DNA of 64,000 nucleotides from Dokdonella sp. (GCA_024707225.1 JANQAE010000004.1:682001-746000); one strand, 5' to 3'; numbered from the stretch's first letter, positions 53,993 to 63,033 are shown. Program-made: numbers and translations. Notes: generated by a model not told the origin, from the letters alone.

Positions 53993-55486
53993 ATGGCGCC
54001 GCCGCGCCTGCCGCTGCTGCTCGACGCCGGCTGGGACGGCCGGCGTCTGGACCTGCGTGTCGCCGCCGATGCCGCGTCGCTGCCGGAGCGGCGCCTCGCG
54101 CTGGACCTCGACGGCACCTACTTCTGCGATCTGCCGCTCGACGCGCGCGGCGTCGCGTCGATCGCATTCGCGTTCGCGCCGGCCGGCCGGCCTCGCCTCG
54201 CCGTGCTGCCGCGGCAGCGGCGCGACGGGGCGGCCCTGCTGCCGGCGCCGCTGCAGCTCGATCTGGCCGATGCCGGCGACGGCGCGCTGCTGCTGGCGCC
54301 CGGCAGCGACGCGATGGCGGCCGAGGTCGCGATCGTCGTTCCGGTCTACGACGCACCCGACGACGTCGCGCGCTGCCTCGCCTCGGTACTGCGCCACACC
54401 ACCGGCCGCGCGCGGCTGATCGTGATCGACGATGCCAGTCCCGATCCGCGCATCGCGCCGCTGCTCGATCGCTATGCCGGGCTGCGCGGCGTCCAGGTGC
54501 TGCGCAACGCGGCCAACCGCGGCTTCACCGCGACCGCCAACCGCGGCATCGAAGCCGCCGGCACCGCCGACGTCGTGCTGCTCAACGCCGACACCGAGGT
54601 CGGGCCGCACTGGCTGACCGGCCTGCGCCGCGCGGTCGCGAGCCGACCCGACATCGCCAGCGCGACCGCGGTGTCCGACAACGCCGGCGCGTTCTCGGTG
54701 CCCGAGCTCGAATGCGAGAACGCGCTGCCGGCGGCGTGGTCGTTCGACGAGACCGCGCGCGCGCTCTGGCAGCACGCGGGCCTGGCCTATCCGATGCTGC
54801 CGACCGGCAACGGCTTCTGCCTGTACCTGCGCCGCGCCGCGCTCGACGCGGTCGGCGTCCTCGACGCCGAGGCGTTCGCGCAGGGCTACGGCGAGGAGAA
54901 CGACTGGTGCCAGCGCGCGGCCGCCGCCGGCTGGCGCCACGCAATTGCCGGCACCGTGCTGGTGCGCCATGCGCGCAGCCGCAGCTTCGGCCATGCACGG
55001 CGGATCGCGCTCGGCGCGGCCGGCATGGCCGTGCTGCGTGCGCGCTGGCCACGCTACGAGGCCGACGTCGGCGCCAGCCTGTATTCGTACGAACGGCGCG
55101 TGCTCGACTGGCGCGTGCGGCGGCTGTACGCGGCGGCGACCGCTGCGAACGCACCGCGGCCGCGGCGGCTGCGGCTCGACGGCGCGGCCGATCTCGACGC
55201 CGCATTCGAGACCTGGTCGCTGGCGTCCGGCGCCGAAGGCCGGCGCCTGTTGCGCGTCGGTGCCGACGGCGTGGCCCGCACGGTCGAGGAGACCGCCGGG
55301 CCGATCGAACGACCGCTCTGGGAATGGCTGCAGCGCCATGCGATCGAGACGGTGACGGCCGGCGCCGCCGACGCGGCGCTGACGCAGATCGCGCGCGATG
55401 CGGCCGCACGGCTCGGCCTCGGCTGGTCGGAACCGGGCCGCATCGCCGACAATCCGCGCTCCTTCGGAGACCCCCCGCATGACTGA
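53993..55486 (+). CDS. GT2-family glycosyltransferase with N-terminal beta domain
   Basis: 497 aa from ATG 53993, directly after the fusion gene stop. Residues 1-110 are a beta domain of unknown fold (LPLLLDAGWDGRRLDLRVAA). Residues about 115-360 are a GT2 core: EVAIVVPVYDAPDDVARCLA, LIVIDDASPD, GFTATANRGIEAAGTADVVL, LNADTEVG (DXD-like), then GYGEENDWCQRAAAAGW as acceptor motif. A C-terminal helical region (WPRYEADVGASLYSYERRVL) closes the protein. Overlaps the next start by 8 bases. Likely a rhamnosyl- or related transferase. Confidence 0.85.
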   Translation: MAPPRLPLLLDAGWDGRRLDLRVAADAASLPERRLALDLDGTYFCDLPLDARGVASIAFAFAPAGRPRLAVLPRQRRDGAALLPAPLQLDLADAGDGALLLAPGSDAMAAEVAIVVPVYDAPDDVARCLASVLRHTTGRARLIVIDDASPDPRIAPLLDRYAGLRGVQVLRNAANRGFTATANRGIEAAGTADVVLLNADTEVGPHWLTGLRRAVASRPDIASATAVSDNAGAFSVPELECENALPAAWSFDETARALWQHAGLAYPMLPTGNGFCLYLRRAALDAVGVLDAEAFAQGYGEENDWCQRAAAAGWRHAIAGTVLVRHARSRSFGHARRIALGAAGMAVLRARWPRYEADVGASLYSYERRVLDWRVRRLYAAATAANAPRPRRLRLDGAADLDAAFETWSLASGAEGRRLLRVGADGVARTVEETAGPIERPLWEWLQRHAIETVTAGAADAALTQIARDAAARLGLGWSEPGRIADNPRSFGDPPHD

Positions 55487-56528
55487 ACCGGGCGCATCGC
55501 CGCCGTATGCCCGCGCCCTGATCACCGGGATCGGCGGCCAGGACGGCGCCCTGCTGGCGCGGCACCTGCTCGCGGCCGGCGTCGAGGTCGACGGCACCTA
55601 CCGGCCCGGCGGCGCGACGCCGGCCTGGCGGCTGGCCGAGCTGCGCATCGGCGCCGAGCCGGGCCTGCATCTGCATGCGCTGGATCTCGCCGATGTGGCC
55701 GCGGTACGCGGCCTCGTCGCCGCGACGCGGCCGCAGGCGATCTTCCACCTGGCCGGGCAGTCGCGCGTGGCCGAGTCGTTCGCCGATCCGCTGGCGAGCA
55801 TCGCCGCCAACGGCGGCTCGACCGTGCATCTGCTCGAAGCGCTGCGCGCCGAGGCCACCGACGCGCATTTCGTGCTGGCCGCCAGCGCCGAGATCTTCGG
55901 CCGGCCGGCCGCTTCGCTGCTCGACGAGACGACGCCACCGGCGCCGGCGACGCCGTACGGCGTATCCAAGCTGCTCGCGCATGCCGCGGTCGGCGCCTGG
56001 CGCGCCAGCTACGGCCTGCGCGCGAGCAGCGCGATCCTGTTCAACCACGAATCGGAATGGCGCGACGAGGCGTTCGTGACGCGCAAGCTCACGCGCGCGG
56101 TCGCACGCATCGCGCTCGGCCGGCAGGATCACGTACTGCTCGGCAATCTCGATGCCGCGCGCGACTTCGGCTACGCGCCCGAGTACGTCGCCGCATTGGC
56201 GCGCCTGGCCGCGCTGCCGGCCGGCGCGGACGTCGTACTGGCGACCGGCCGGTCCGCGACGATCCGCGACTTCGCGACGCAGGCCTTCGCGGCCGCCGGC
56301 ATCGCACTCACCTGGCAGGGCCGCGGCGCGGACGAGACCGCCGTCGACGCCGGCGGACGCGTTCGTGTCGGCGTCGATCCGGCGCTGCTGCGGCCGGTCG
56401 ACGCACCGGCCCTGGTCGGCGACGCGACCAAGGCACGCCGCCTGCTCGGCTTCGCGCCGCAGGTGGACCTGGCCGATCTGGCGCGGCGCATGGTCGCCGC
56501 CGATCTCGAACGCGAGCAGCGCGCATGA
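55479..56528 (+). CDS. gmd: GDP-mannose 4,6-dehydratase-like SDR enzyme
   Basis: 349 aa. Extended SDR with GIGGQDG at 17-23 (NAD(P) loop), LHLHALDLADVAAVRGL, FHLAGQSRVAESFADP and the catalytic set S136, E138, Y160-x-x-x-K164 within ASAEIFGRP and TPYGVSKLLAH. These match GDP-mannose 4,6-dehydratase, which makes GDP-4-keto-6-deoxymannose, the precursor for D-rhamnose, L-fucose or similar deoxysugars. A reductase to finish the sugar is not in the window. Its end overlaps the next gene as ATGA. A related dehydratase/epimerase role cannot be excluded. Confidence 0.8.
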   Translation: MTEPGASPPYARALITGIGGQDGALLARHLLAAGVEVDGTYRPGGATPAWRLAELRIGAEPGLHLHALDLADVAAVRGLVAATRPQAIFHLAGQSRVAESFADPLASIAANGGSTVHLLEALRAEATDAHFVLAASAEIFGRPAASLLDETTPPAPATPYGVSKLLAHAAVGAWRASYGLRASSAILFNHESEWRDEAFVTRKLTRAVARIALGRQDHVLLGNLDAARDFGYAPEYVAALARLAALPAGADVVLATGRSATIRDFATQAFAAAGIALTWQGRGADETAVDAGGRVRVGVDPALLRPVDAPALVGDATKARRLLGFAPQVDLADLARRMVAADLEREQRA

Positions 56529-57667
56529 AGGTGATCTTCAACGTCGACGCGATCACCGCGCCGCTGACCGGCATCGGCCGCTACGCGCTCGAGCTCGCGC
56601 GCGGACTCGCGCGTCATCGCGAGATCGAGACGCTCAAGCTGTTCTCGGCCTACCACTGGGTCGACGATCCCGAGCACGCATTGCGCGCGAACCGCACCAT
56701 CGCCACGCTGCGCAAGCGCCTGCCGTTCAAGACCGCCGCGCTCGAGGTCTACACGCAGATGCGCGGCGCGCTGTTCAGCGCGCATACGCGGCGCATGCGC
56801 GGCTTCCTGCTGCACACGCCGAACTACGTGCTGATGCCGTTCGACGGGCCGACGCTGACGACCGTGCACGACCTGTCGTGGATGAACTATCCGGAGACCC
56901 ATCCGGTCGAGCGCGTGCGCTTCATGGACCGTCATCTGCCGCCGTCGCTCGAACGCGCGCGCTTCATCCTGACCGACTCGCAGTTCATCGCCGACGAAGC
57001 CGTGCAGCGTCTGGACGTACCGCGCGAGAAGCTGCGCGTGGTGCCGCTCGGCGTCGATCCGGTCTATCGCCCGCGCCGGCCCGAGGAACTGGCCGAGGCG
57101 CTGGCGCGGCACCAGCTCGAGGCCGGCCGCTACCTGCTGGTCGTCGCGACGCTGGAACCGCGCAAGAACCTGGTGCGCCTGGTGCGCGCGTACGCGCAAC
57201 TGCCGGCACCGCTGCGGACGGCGCATCCGCTGGTCATCGTCGGCGCACGCGGCTGGCTCAACCGCGAGCTCGAACGCGCGCTCGGCCCGCTCGAGTCGGC
57301 CGGCGCCGCGCGCCGGCTCGGCTACGTCGACGAGGCCGACCTGCCGCTGATCTATGCCGGCGCCGGCGCGTTCGCGTTTCCGTCGCTGTACGAGGGCTTC
57401 GGCCTGCCGGTGCTCGAGGCGCTCGCCAGCGGCGTGCCGGTGCTGACCTCGAACGTCTCGTCGATGCCCGAGGTCGCCGGCGATGCTGCGCTGACGGTCG
57501 ACCCGCTCGACGAGACCGCGATCCGCGACGGTCTGGTCCGTCTGTTCGAGGACACGCCGTGGCGTGCCGGCGCGATCGAGGCCGGCCTGGTCCGCGCGCA
57601 GGCGTTTCCGTGGTCGCGCTGCGTCGAGGACACCGTCGCGGTCTATCGCGAGGCGCTCGCGCACTAG
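56525..57667 (+). CDS. GT4-family glycosyltransferase, mannosyl/rhamnosyl-like
   Basis: 380 aa. Starts VIFNVDAITAPLTGIGRYAL, as in WbaZ/mannosyltransferase-like GT4 enzymes that use GDP-mannose or a derivative. The donor domain has LLVVATLEPRKNLVRLVRAY, FAFPSLYEGFGLPVLEALAS and GVPVLTSNVSSMPEVAGDAA, the ExxxxxxxE signature. It is the last gene of the plus arm; a hairpin follows. The GDP-mannose dehydratase directly upstream suggests a GDP-sugar donor. Confidence 0.88.
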   Translation: MKVIFNVDAITAPLTGIGRYALELARGLARHREIETLKLFSAYHWVDDPEHALRANRTIATLRKRLPFKTAALEVYTQMRGALFSAHTRRMRGFLLHTPNYVLMPFDGPTLTTVHDLSWMNYPETHPVERVRFMDRHLPPSLERARFILTDSQFIADEAVQRLDVPREKLRVVPLGVDPVYRPRRPEELAEALARHQLEAGRYLLVVATLEPRKNLVRLVRAYAQLPAPLRTAHPLVIVGARGWLNRELERALGPLESAGAARRLGYVDEADLPLIYAGAGAFAFPSLYEGFGLPVLEALASGVPVLTSNVSSMPEVAGDAALTVDPLDETAIRDGLVRLFEDTPWRAGAIEAGLVRAQAFPWSRCVEDTVAVYREALAH

Positions 57668-57699
57668 CGTCGCGATCGCGGCGGCCGACCCGGCGCGAC

Positions 57700-57729
57700 G
57701 GACGCGGCACGGACCGCGGTGCCGCGTCC
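57700..57729 (+). terminator. Hairpin ending the polysaccharide operon
   Basis: An 11-bp perfect stem (GGACGCGGCAC / GTGCCGCGTCC) with an 8-nt loop lies 33 nt after the last glycosyltransferase stop and before the heme-locus promoter. No U-run. Confidence 0.5.
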
Positions 57730-57857
57730 ATGTGAGCAGCCGCGATGGATGGCCGCTCGCTGCGCTCGCGATGCCTGCGGCGCGCGTCCGATCAGGTCGG
57801 ACGATCTCATCCCCGATCCGACATCCGGCGCTGCGCGACCGCGCCGCGGCCCGCTTG

Positions 57858-57886
57858 TTGACACTCAAATGAGAATCGTTATCATT
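57858..57886 (+). promoter_or_regulatory. Sigma-70 promoter overlapped by a Fur box, upstream of hemP
   Basis: A perfect -35 TTGACA (57858-57863), 16-nt spacer and -10 TATCAT (57880-57885, 5 of 6) form the clearest promoter in the window. The 19-bp AATGAGAATCGTTATCATT at 57868-57886 is a near-consensus Fur box lying over the spacer and -10, so iron-loaded Fur should block transcription. Iron repression of the following heme genes is therefore expected. Confidence 0.8.
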
Positions 57887-57916
57887 CACACCACTCATCG
57901 CAACAGGAACGGTTCC

Positions 57917-58138
57917 ATGCTCACGACGTCCAGCCTCTCCACGGGATCGGCGCACGATGCCGCACCGGTCCGTATCGCCACCGCCGACGCGCCGCGTCCG
58001 GCCCGCAGCGAAGCGCGCGCGCCGCGCATCGACAGCCAGCGCCTGCTCTCGGGCGGCCGCGAACTGGTCATCGAGCACGCCGGCCAGGAATACCGCCTGC
58101 GCCTGACGCGCAACGACAAGCTGATCCTCACCAAGTAA
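57917..58138 (+). CDS. hemP: Hemin uptake protein HemP
   Basis: 73 aa from ATG 57917 (AGGAAC upstream). An in-frame ATG at 57869 lies inside the Fur box and is not a start. The C-terminal half, IDSQRLLSGGRELVIEHAGQ then YRLRLTRNDKLILTK, is the hallmark of the HemP family; the N-terminal half is low complexity. HemP genes accompany heme/siderophore TonB receptors and are Fur-regulated; in some species the protein activates receptor expression. Here a Fur-controlled promoter precedes it, but no TonB receptor is adjacent within the window. Confidence 0.85.
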   Translation: MLTTSSLSTGSAHDAAPVRIATADAPRPARSEARAPRIDSQRLLSGGRELVIEHAGQEYRLRLTRNDKLILTK

Positions 58139-58369
58139 CCGCGATCGGCCCGCAACGGCCGCCGTACCGGATCGGCGGAGGCGCCTGGCGCGTCCGCAAT
58201 GCGCTCCAACGTCGCCCAGCCAGCCGGAAACCGTCCCGCCATCCACGGTTGCCATGCCAGCCAGCGTTCGTTCGTGCCGCCGGTCGCCGCGGCCCGTCGC
58301 CGGGCGACGAGGCCGGTGCCACCCCGGCGCAGGTCACGACCGCTTTCGGACGCAAGCGAGGAGACGTGC

Positions 58370-59038
58370 ATGAGTGACGGCTATCCGCTCCACGAACCGG
58401 CCCTGTCCTGGGAGCCGGCCACGACCGGGTTCGAACCGGCCCCGGCCGCCAACGACGCGCCGCCGCGCGTCCGCGACGACGATCTGCTGCGCCTGGCCGA
58501 CTGGCTGCCGCGCCTGGGACCGGTGCTGTGGGTCCACCGCGATCCGCGCCATTCGCCGCACGAGCGCGCCTGCGTGACCGCACGCGGCGTCATGCTGATC
58601 GACCATCCGGCCCTGGTCGCGCTCGGCCGCGCCGTCGATCTGGTCGCCGGCTCCACCGTGACGCCGCAAGGGCCGCGCGAATGGCTGGCGCTGCGCGATG
58701 CGCACGGCCGCGTGCAGGCCAAGCTGTTCCTGCTGCCCGATACCGACTATCTCGCCTGGGACCGGATGCTGGCCGATTTCGGCGAGCGTCTGCAGCGCGA
58801 GGAGCCGGTCGCCGCCTGCAGCCGCTGGCAGGCGCCGATCAGCTATCTGTGCGGCGCGCTGAGCCGGCTCGGCGCGCCCTGGCGCGCACAGCTGCTGACG
58901 TTCTCGGTGCAGCGCCTGCCGTGGGTGCAGGCACTCGGCGCACAGCCCCCGGCCTCGCTGTCGGCCCTCGGTCGCGGCCTGGCCGAGGCGATCGCCGCCG
59001 ACGAGCGCGCCGAGGGCCTCGGCGCCGCGGCGAGCTGA
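58370..59038 (+). CDS. Heme-locus protein of unknown function
   Basis: 222 aa from ATG 58370 (GAGGAG upstream). Soluble, no export signal. The core has VLWVHRDPRHSPHERACVTA, GVMLIDHPALVALGRAVDLV, EWLALRDAHGRVQAKLFLLP and DTDYLAWDRMLADFGERLQR. No family is certain; the alternation resembles the beta-sheet of heme-utilisation ChuX/HemS-like proteins, but the match is weak. Position between hemP and the DUF6607 gene, 231 bp after hemP, suggests a role in heme or iron use. Confidence 0.65.
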   Translation: MSDGYPLHEPALSWEPATTGFEPAPAANDAPPRVRDDDLLRLADWLPRLGPVLWVHRDPRHSPHERACVTARGVMLIDHPALVALGRAVDLVAGSTVTPQGPREWLALRDAHGRVQAKLFLLPDTDYLAWDRMLADFGERLQREEPVAACSRWQAPISYLCGALSRLGAPWRAQLLTFSVQRLPWVQALGAQPPASLSALGRGLAEAIAADERAEGLGAAAS

Positions 59039-59149
59039 GCGATGCGCGACCGGCCGATCGAACGGCATGCCCAGCCACGTTCTTCCCCTGCTTGCGGCGC
59101 GCCGTTCCGGCGCCGCCTGCGTCCATCGTTTCCATTCTGAGGATCCCCC

Positions 59150-60184
59150 ATGCGTCTGCCCGCCATCGCCGCATCGGTCGTGCTGCTGACCGCCTGCGCC
59201 GGCACGCCGCCGAAGAAGCCCGCATCCGCCGCCGCCACCCTGCCGGCCGCGCCGGCCCAGTACACGCCGCCGTGCGCAGCACTGCCGCCGGCCGAGCGCA
59301 GCGGCTACGAATGCGACCGCCGCAGCATCCTGGCGATGGCCGGCGAGTTCCGCGTGCGCTTCGTGTTCGACGAGACCGCGGCGCTCGCGCCGGGCTACCA
59401 GCCCAGGGCGCCTCAGCGCTCGGGCGGCACCGAACTGGTCGAGGTGGTGCGCGACGACGGCGACACGATCGTGCTGCAGCACATCCTGGTCATGAAGATG
59501 GGCGAGGACGTGCACGTCATCAAGCACTGGCGCCAGGACTGGCACTACCAGCCGGCGAGCCTGCTGCGCTATCGCGGCAACGGTCGCTTCGAGACCGAAG
59601 CGGTCGATCCGGCGACGGCCAAGGGCGCCTGGTCGCAGGTCGTCTACGAGGTCGACGATGCGCCGCGCTATGCCGGCATCGGCCGCTGGCGCCACGAGGC
59701 CGGCGTCGACGCCTGGGAGTCGGATCCGACGCGCCGGCCGCTGCCGCGCCGCGAGTTCACCAAGCGCAGCGACTACCAGGCGCTGGACGTCGTCAATCGC
59801 CACACGCTGACGCCGGCCGGCTGGGTGCACGAGCAGGACAATACCAAGGTGGTGCTGCACGCCGACGGCCGCGAGCAGGCGCTGGCGCGCGAGCACGGCG
59901 TCAACAGCTATACGCGCATCGCCGACCACGACTTCGGCCCCGGCCGCGAATACTGGCGCAAGACCCAGGCCTTCTGGGCCGACGTGCGCGCCGAATGGGC
60001 GCGCGGGTTCGCGCGGCATCCGAGCTTCGTGCTGAGTCCGGAGCCGAACGGCGAGGCGCGCATCGGCGAGTTCTTCGCGCTGGCCGAGCGCGCCGGCAAC
60101 GGCGAGGCGATCAGCCGCGCCGAGATCGACGCGGTGCTGACGCGCTACGGGCTGGCACTGACCGAACCGGCGGCGACACCATAA
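59150..60184 (+). CDS. DUF6607-family lipoprotein
   Basis: 344 aa. Signal peptide with lipobox LLTAC (Cys16). The sequence carries DUF6607 hallmarks: FVFDETAALAPGYQPR, TIVLQHILV, VIKHWRQDWHYQPASLLRY, KGAWSQVVYEVDDAPRYAGI, PLPRREFTKRSDYQALDVVN, WVHEQDNTKV. This family is often found with hemP or TonB receptors in Xanthomonadales-type bacteria; its activity is unknown. A lipid anchor would place it in the outer membrane, where it could help heme handling. Confidence 0.75.
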   Translation: MRLPAIAASVVLLTACAGTPPKKPASAAATLPAAPAQYTPPCAALPPAERSGYECDRRSILAMAGEFRVRFVFDETAALAPGYQPRAPQRSGGTELVEVVRDDGDTIVLQHILVMKMGEDVHVIKHWRQDWHYQPASLLRYRGNGRFETEAVDPATAKGAWSQVVYEVDDAPRYAGIGRWRHEAGVDAWESDPTRRPLPRREFTKRSDYQALDVVNRHTLTPAGWVHEQDNTKVVLHADGREQALAREHGVNSYTRIADHDFGPGREYWRKTQAFWADVRAEWARGFARHPSFVLSPEPNGEARIGEFFALAERAGNGEAISRAEIDAVLTRYGLALTEPAATP

Positions 60185-60456
60185 CCGGCAGCGCCGGCCT
60201 TCACGCGCTGCGCTGCGTCGGGGCGCAGCGCGTGGTCGCGCCGGCCGTTGCCGGCATCGCGCGAAGGCCGGTGCCGAAGCGGCACGACATCGCGCCGCGC
60301 CGCGGCCGGCAGCAGTGCGCTTCGGGGCGCGCGCAGCCCGTCATGGCTGCGTCCAGGCGCAGGCGCCGCATCGATCGGGCGCCGTATACTCGCGCCCGGA
60401 CGACCCGCCGCTGCGCATCCGCCTGCCGGTGCCCGTCCGCCAACAGGGGAATGCCG

Positions 60457-60822
60457 ATGTCAGGTCCGATCCGCAGCGCGGCGACGCTCGCGCTCGCTCT
60501 CGCTTTGTCCACCGGCGCGGCACTTGCCGCCAAGAGTGATTCGAAGGTGATCTTCGTCAACCAGTCCAGCTGGTCGATCAACGAGCTGTACTTCGCGCCG
60601 AGCCGCGATGCCGACTGGGGCGAGGATCACCTCGGCAAGCACACGCTCGACCAGGGCGACCAGCTGACGCTGACCGGCGTGGCCTGCGGCACCTGGGACG
60701 TCCGCGTGGTCGACGAGGATGGCGACGAATGCATCATCGAGCAGGTTGCGCTGTGCGGTGACACCGACAAGTGGGTCATCCGCGACGACGACCTGCTGGC
60801 CTGCCAGGCCGCCAGCGAATAA
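60457..60822 (+). CDS. Small secreted acidic protein
   Basis: 121 aa from ATG 60457, preferred over ATG 60451 because AGGGGA then has normal spacing. A signal peptide (SAATLALALALSTGAALA) is followed by KVIFVNQSSWSINELYFAPS, HTLDQGDQLTLTGVACGTWD, VRVVDEDGDECIIEQVALCG and KWVIRDDDLLACQ. Members of this small secreted family often carry the misleading name 'argininosuccinate lyase'; no enzyme motif is present. Three or four Cys may pair in disulfides. Confidence 0.75.
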   Translation: MSGPIRSAATLALALALSTGAALAAKSDSKVIFVNQSSWSINELYFAPSRDADWGEDHLGKHTLDQGDQLTLTGVACGTWDVRVVDEDGDECIIEQVALCGDTDKWVIRDDDLLACQAASE

Positions 60823-60831
60823 GCGCCCCAC

Positions 60832-60857
60832 GCCGGCCGCCGCACGCGGTGGCCGGC
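60832..60857 (+). terminator. Hairpin after the small secreted protein
   Basis: A GC-rich hairpin of about eleven pairs (GCCGGCCGCC...GGTGGCCGGC, one G-U) begins 10 nt after the stop and ends 28 nt before the next start. It has no U-run. Confidence 0.5.
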
Positions 60858-60885
60858 ATCGTTCCGATCCGAACCGAGTTCCGTC

Positions 60886-61248
60886 ATGCCGTCCTTCACG
60901 CGCGCGATCCGGCCCCACGTCGACGCCGAACTGCGCGCCGCCGACGCCGCGCTCGCGAGCGGTCAGCCCGATCGCGCGTTCGCGCATCTGCAGCGCGCGC
61001 ATGTCCTCGGACAGGCCTCGACGATCGAACACGTCCGCGTGCATCTGCGCATGCTGCACTGGGGCATTGCGCAGCGAAACGCGCGCGAGATCGCCGGCCA
61101 GCTGCTGCGCATCGTCGGTGCCGCGACCAAGACCGCGCTCGGCTGGGTGCCGCACGGCAATACCGGCGGCGCCGACGTCAGCCCGTTCCGGCGCATGCCG
61201 GTGCCGCCCGATCTCGACGCACTGATCCGGCGCGCGCGCGGCCGCTGA
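60886..61248 (+). CDS. DUF3703-family protein
   Basis: 120 aa. Clear DUF3703 features in order: helices DAELRAADAALASGQPDRAF, HLQRAHVLGQASTIEHVRVH, LRMLHWGIAQRNAREIAGQL, LRIVGAATKTALGWVPHGNT and GGADVSPFRRMPVPPDLDAL. The conserved His residues (RAHVLGQ, EHVRVHLRMLHW) suggest metal or cofactor binding, but the function of the family is unknown. In other genomes it is often found near heavy-metal or redox genes; here it stands alone. Confidence 0.85.
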   Translation: MPSFTRAIRPHVDAELRAADAALASGQPDRAFAHLQRAHVLGQASTIEHVRVHLRMLHWGIAQRNAREIAGQLLRIVGAATKTALGWVPHGNTGGADVSPFRRMPVPPDLDALIRRARGR

Positions 61249-61489
61249 CGACGCGCAGCGCACGATCGACACCAGGCGGGCAGCAAACGGCCAGGTAGTC
61301 GCTGGCCCGGGGAACGATCCGTCGTCCGGCATGGCACGCGTCCGAATGGCCGTTCGACGGGCGATCGCGGCCTCACGACCGGACGGTCGGCATCGATGGC
61401 CGCGCTGCGCGGTTCGATCGCCCGCAGCTCGAAGCCGCGGGACTGCCGGTTGCCGGTTCGGCTGCCTCGGACGCACGCCTTGCGCATGA

Positions 61490-61517
61490 CCGAAGCGGGC
61501 GCAGGCGCCCGCTTCGG
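61490..61517 (-). terminator. Strong hairpin after the FG-GAP gene
   Basis: Arms of 13 nt (CCGAAGCGGGCGC and its perfect complement) meet with almost no loop, 20 bases past the end of the minus-strand gene at 61538. The 290-base gap 61249-61537 holds nothing else recognisable. Confidence 0.55.
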
Positions 61518-61537
61518 CCGGTTCTACGCCCGCTCGA

Positions 61538-62914
61538 TCACATGCAGCTCGGTCCGCAGCCGCGATAGAAGAAGTAGCCGGTTCCGATTCCTGAGTTGTT
61601 CGGTCCCTGCGGCGCGCCGATGATCGCGAACAGGCCCGACAGGCCGACGCCGCTGCCGAAGTAGTCGTTGTGGGTGCCGCCGCTGGCCGCGAGCTTCTTG
61701 ACCTCGCTCCAGACGCCGCTGCCGTCTCGATCGAACACATAGGCCGCACCGGTGATCGTGGTCGGCCAGCCGACGCCGACCGCGCCGACGATCAGGCTCG
61801 CGCCGTCGACCGCGACCGCCGACCCGAAGCGCCAGTTGCGCTCCGAGTCGCTCGCGACCAGCTGCTGTCGCTGGGTCCACAGGCCGCTTTGACGCGTGAA
61901 GACGTAGACCGCACCGGACGCGCGCTGGATCGGATCGTTCTCCGGACCGGTCAGCGCCCACGGCGCGCCGATGACGGCCGTCGTGCCGTCGAACGCCAGC
62001 GCGGAACCGAAGTCCATGTCGGTCGAGGTCGGCGAGCCGACCAGCTTCTGCGTCTCGCGCCAGCGCGGATTGCAGCGTCCGGCATGACACTCGCGCGAGT
62101 AGACGTAGACGGCGCCGACGCTGTAGTAGCCGAACTGGTACGCCCAGCGGCTGCCGACCATCGCGGTATCGTCGCTGATCCCGACCGAGACGCCGTACTG
62201 CTCGTAGCGGCCGCCGTCGCTCGCGGTCAGTTTCTGCGCGAACGTCCAGACGCCGTCGACGCCGCGCGTGAACCGGTAGGCCGCACCGCGGCCGTCGTCA
62301 CCGTCGACGCCGGCCGTGTAAGCACCGACCACGGCGTTGCCGCCGGACACCGCGACCGAGACGCCGAAGCGGTCTTCGGCCGCGCCGTCGAACGCGGTCA
62401 GCTTCTGCGTCTGCGTCCACACACCGTCGTTCCAGGTGAAGACGTAGACCGCGCCCTGCGCGGTCCGTCCGCCGATCGCCGCGCCGGTGGCGCCGACCAG
62501 CAGCGTCGTACCGTCGAATGCGAGCGATGCGCCGAAGCGATCGTAGGCCGCACCGTCCGACGCGAGCAGCGTGTCGTAGACCGACGGCATGCACAGCGAC
62601 TCGCATACGTACGGCGCGATCACGTGGACGGCGCCGCGGAACGTGTCGGTATTGGGCGCGGCGAAGAACGCCGTATCGTCCTTGATCGCGACCGCACTGC
62701 CGACGCCGGTGCCGCTCAGACCGACGACCTGTTCGAGCCAGGTTTCGGACAGCAGCGTCGCGATCGGCAGCGGCTCGGCGCCGCCCTTTCCGGTCGTCGC
62801 GGCGCCATCGAGGTAGGTCTGTGCCGCGGCAGGCTGCGCTGCCGCCGTCGACGTCCAGGCCGCCATGCAGAGCCCGGCGAGCGCCAGGCCGATCTTGCTC
62901 GACATCATCATCAT
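61538..62914 (-). CDS. Secreted FG-GAP (integrin-like) repeat protein
   Basis: 458 aa from the first of four consecutive ATG codons at 62914 (AAGGAG upstream). Signal peptide SKIGLALAGLCMAAWTSTAAA. Six to seven propeller blades repeat the pattern DRFGASLAFDGTTLLVGATG, GAVYVFTWNDGVWTQTQKLT, SDGGRYEQYGVSVGISDD, GSALAFDGTTAVIGAPWA. Unlike the VCBS paralogues at 3859-16347 it lacks DxDGDG loops and the DGFD end, finishing instead with FFYRGCGPSCM, where two Cys may pair. A different branch of the superfamily; role unknown. Confidence 0.8.
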   Translation of the reverse strand: MMMMSSKIGLALAGLCMAAWTSTAAAQPAAAQTYLDGAATTGKGGAEPLPIATLLSETWLEQVVGLSGTGVGSAVAIKDDTAFFAAPNTDTFRGAVHVIAPYVCESLCMPSVYDTLLASDGAAYDRFGASLAFDGTTLLVGATGAAIGGRTAQGAVYVFTWNDGVWTQTQKLTAFDGAAEDRFGVSVAVSGGNAVVGAYTAGVDGDDGRGAAYRFTRGVDGVWTFAQKLTASDGGRYEQYGVSVGISDDTAMVGSRWAYQFGYYSVGAVYVYSRECHAGRCNPRWRETQKLVGSPTSTDMDFGSALAFDGTTAVIGAPWALTGPENDPIQRASGAVYVFTRQSGLWTQRQQLVASDSERNWRFGSAVAVDGASLIVGAVGVGWPTTITGAAYVFDRDGSGVWSEVKKLAASGGTHNDYFGSGVGLSGLFAIIGAPQGPNNSGIGTGYFFYRGCGPSCM

Positions 62915-62954
62915 GAATCTCCTTGTCCTTGGGTGTTGCGTGAGCAACGAGAAA

Positions 62955-62971
62955 GCCGGCCGAGGGCCGGC
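62955..62971 (-). promoter_or_regulatory. 5' UTR hairpin of the FG-GAP gene
   Basis: GCCGGCC-GAG-GGCCGGC is a perfect 7-bp stem with a 3-nt loop, lying between the proposed promoter and ATG 62914. It may influence message stability or translation; alternatively it is incidental. Confidence 0.35.
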
Positions 62972-63005
62972 GCGAAGGTCCTCTGCGAATCGCCCCTGAG
63001 CGTCC

Positions 63006-63033
63006 ACGGTAGCGGCTGACCAGGGTCGGTCAA
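63006..63033 (-). promoter_or_regulatory. Putative promoter of the FG-GAP gene
   Basis: On the minus strand TTGACC (63033-63028) and TACCGT (63011-63006) are separated by 16 nt, about 90 nt before ATG 62914. The -10 is weak. The rest of the 412-base gap up to 63326 shows no gene. Confidence 0.4.

Noticed and set aside
57869-57916. Upstream in-frame ATG for hemP
   Set aside because: It lies inside the Fur box and overlaps the -10 element, so it cannot be in the transcript as a start.
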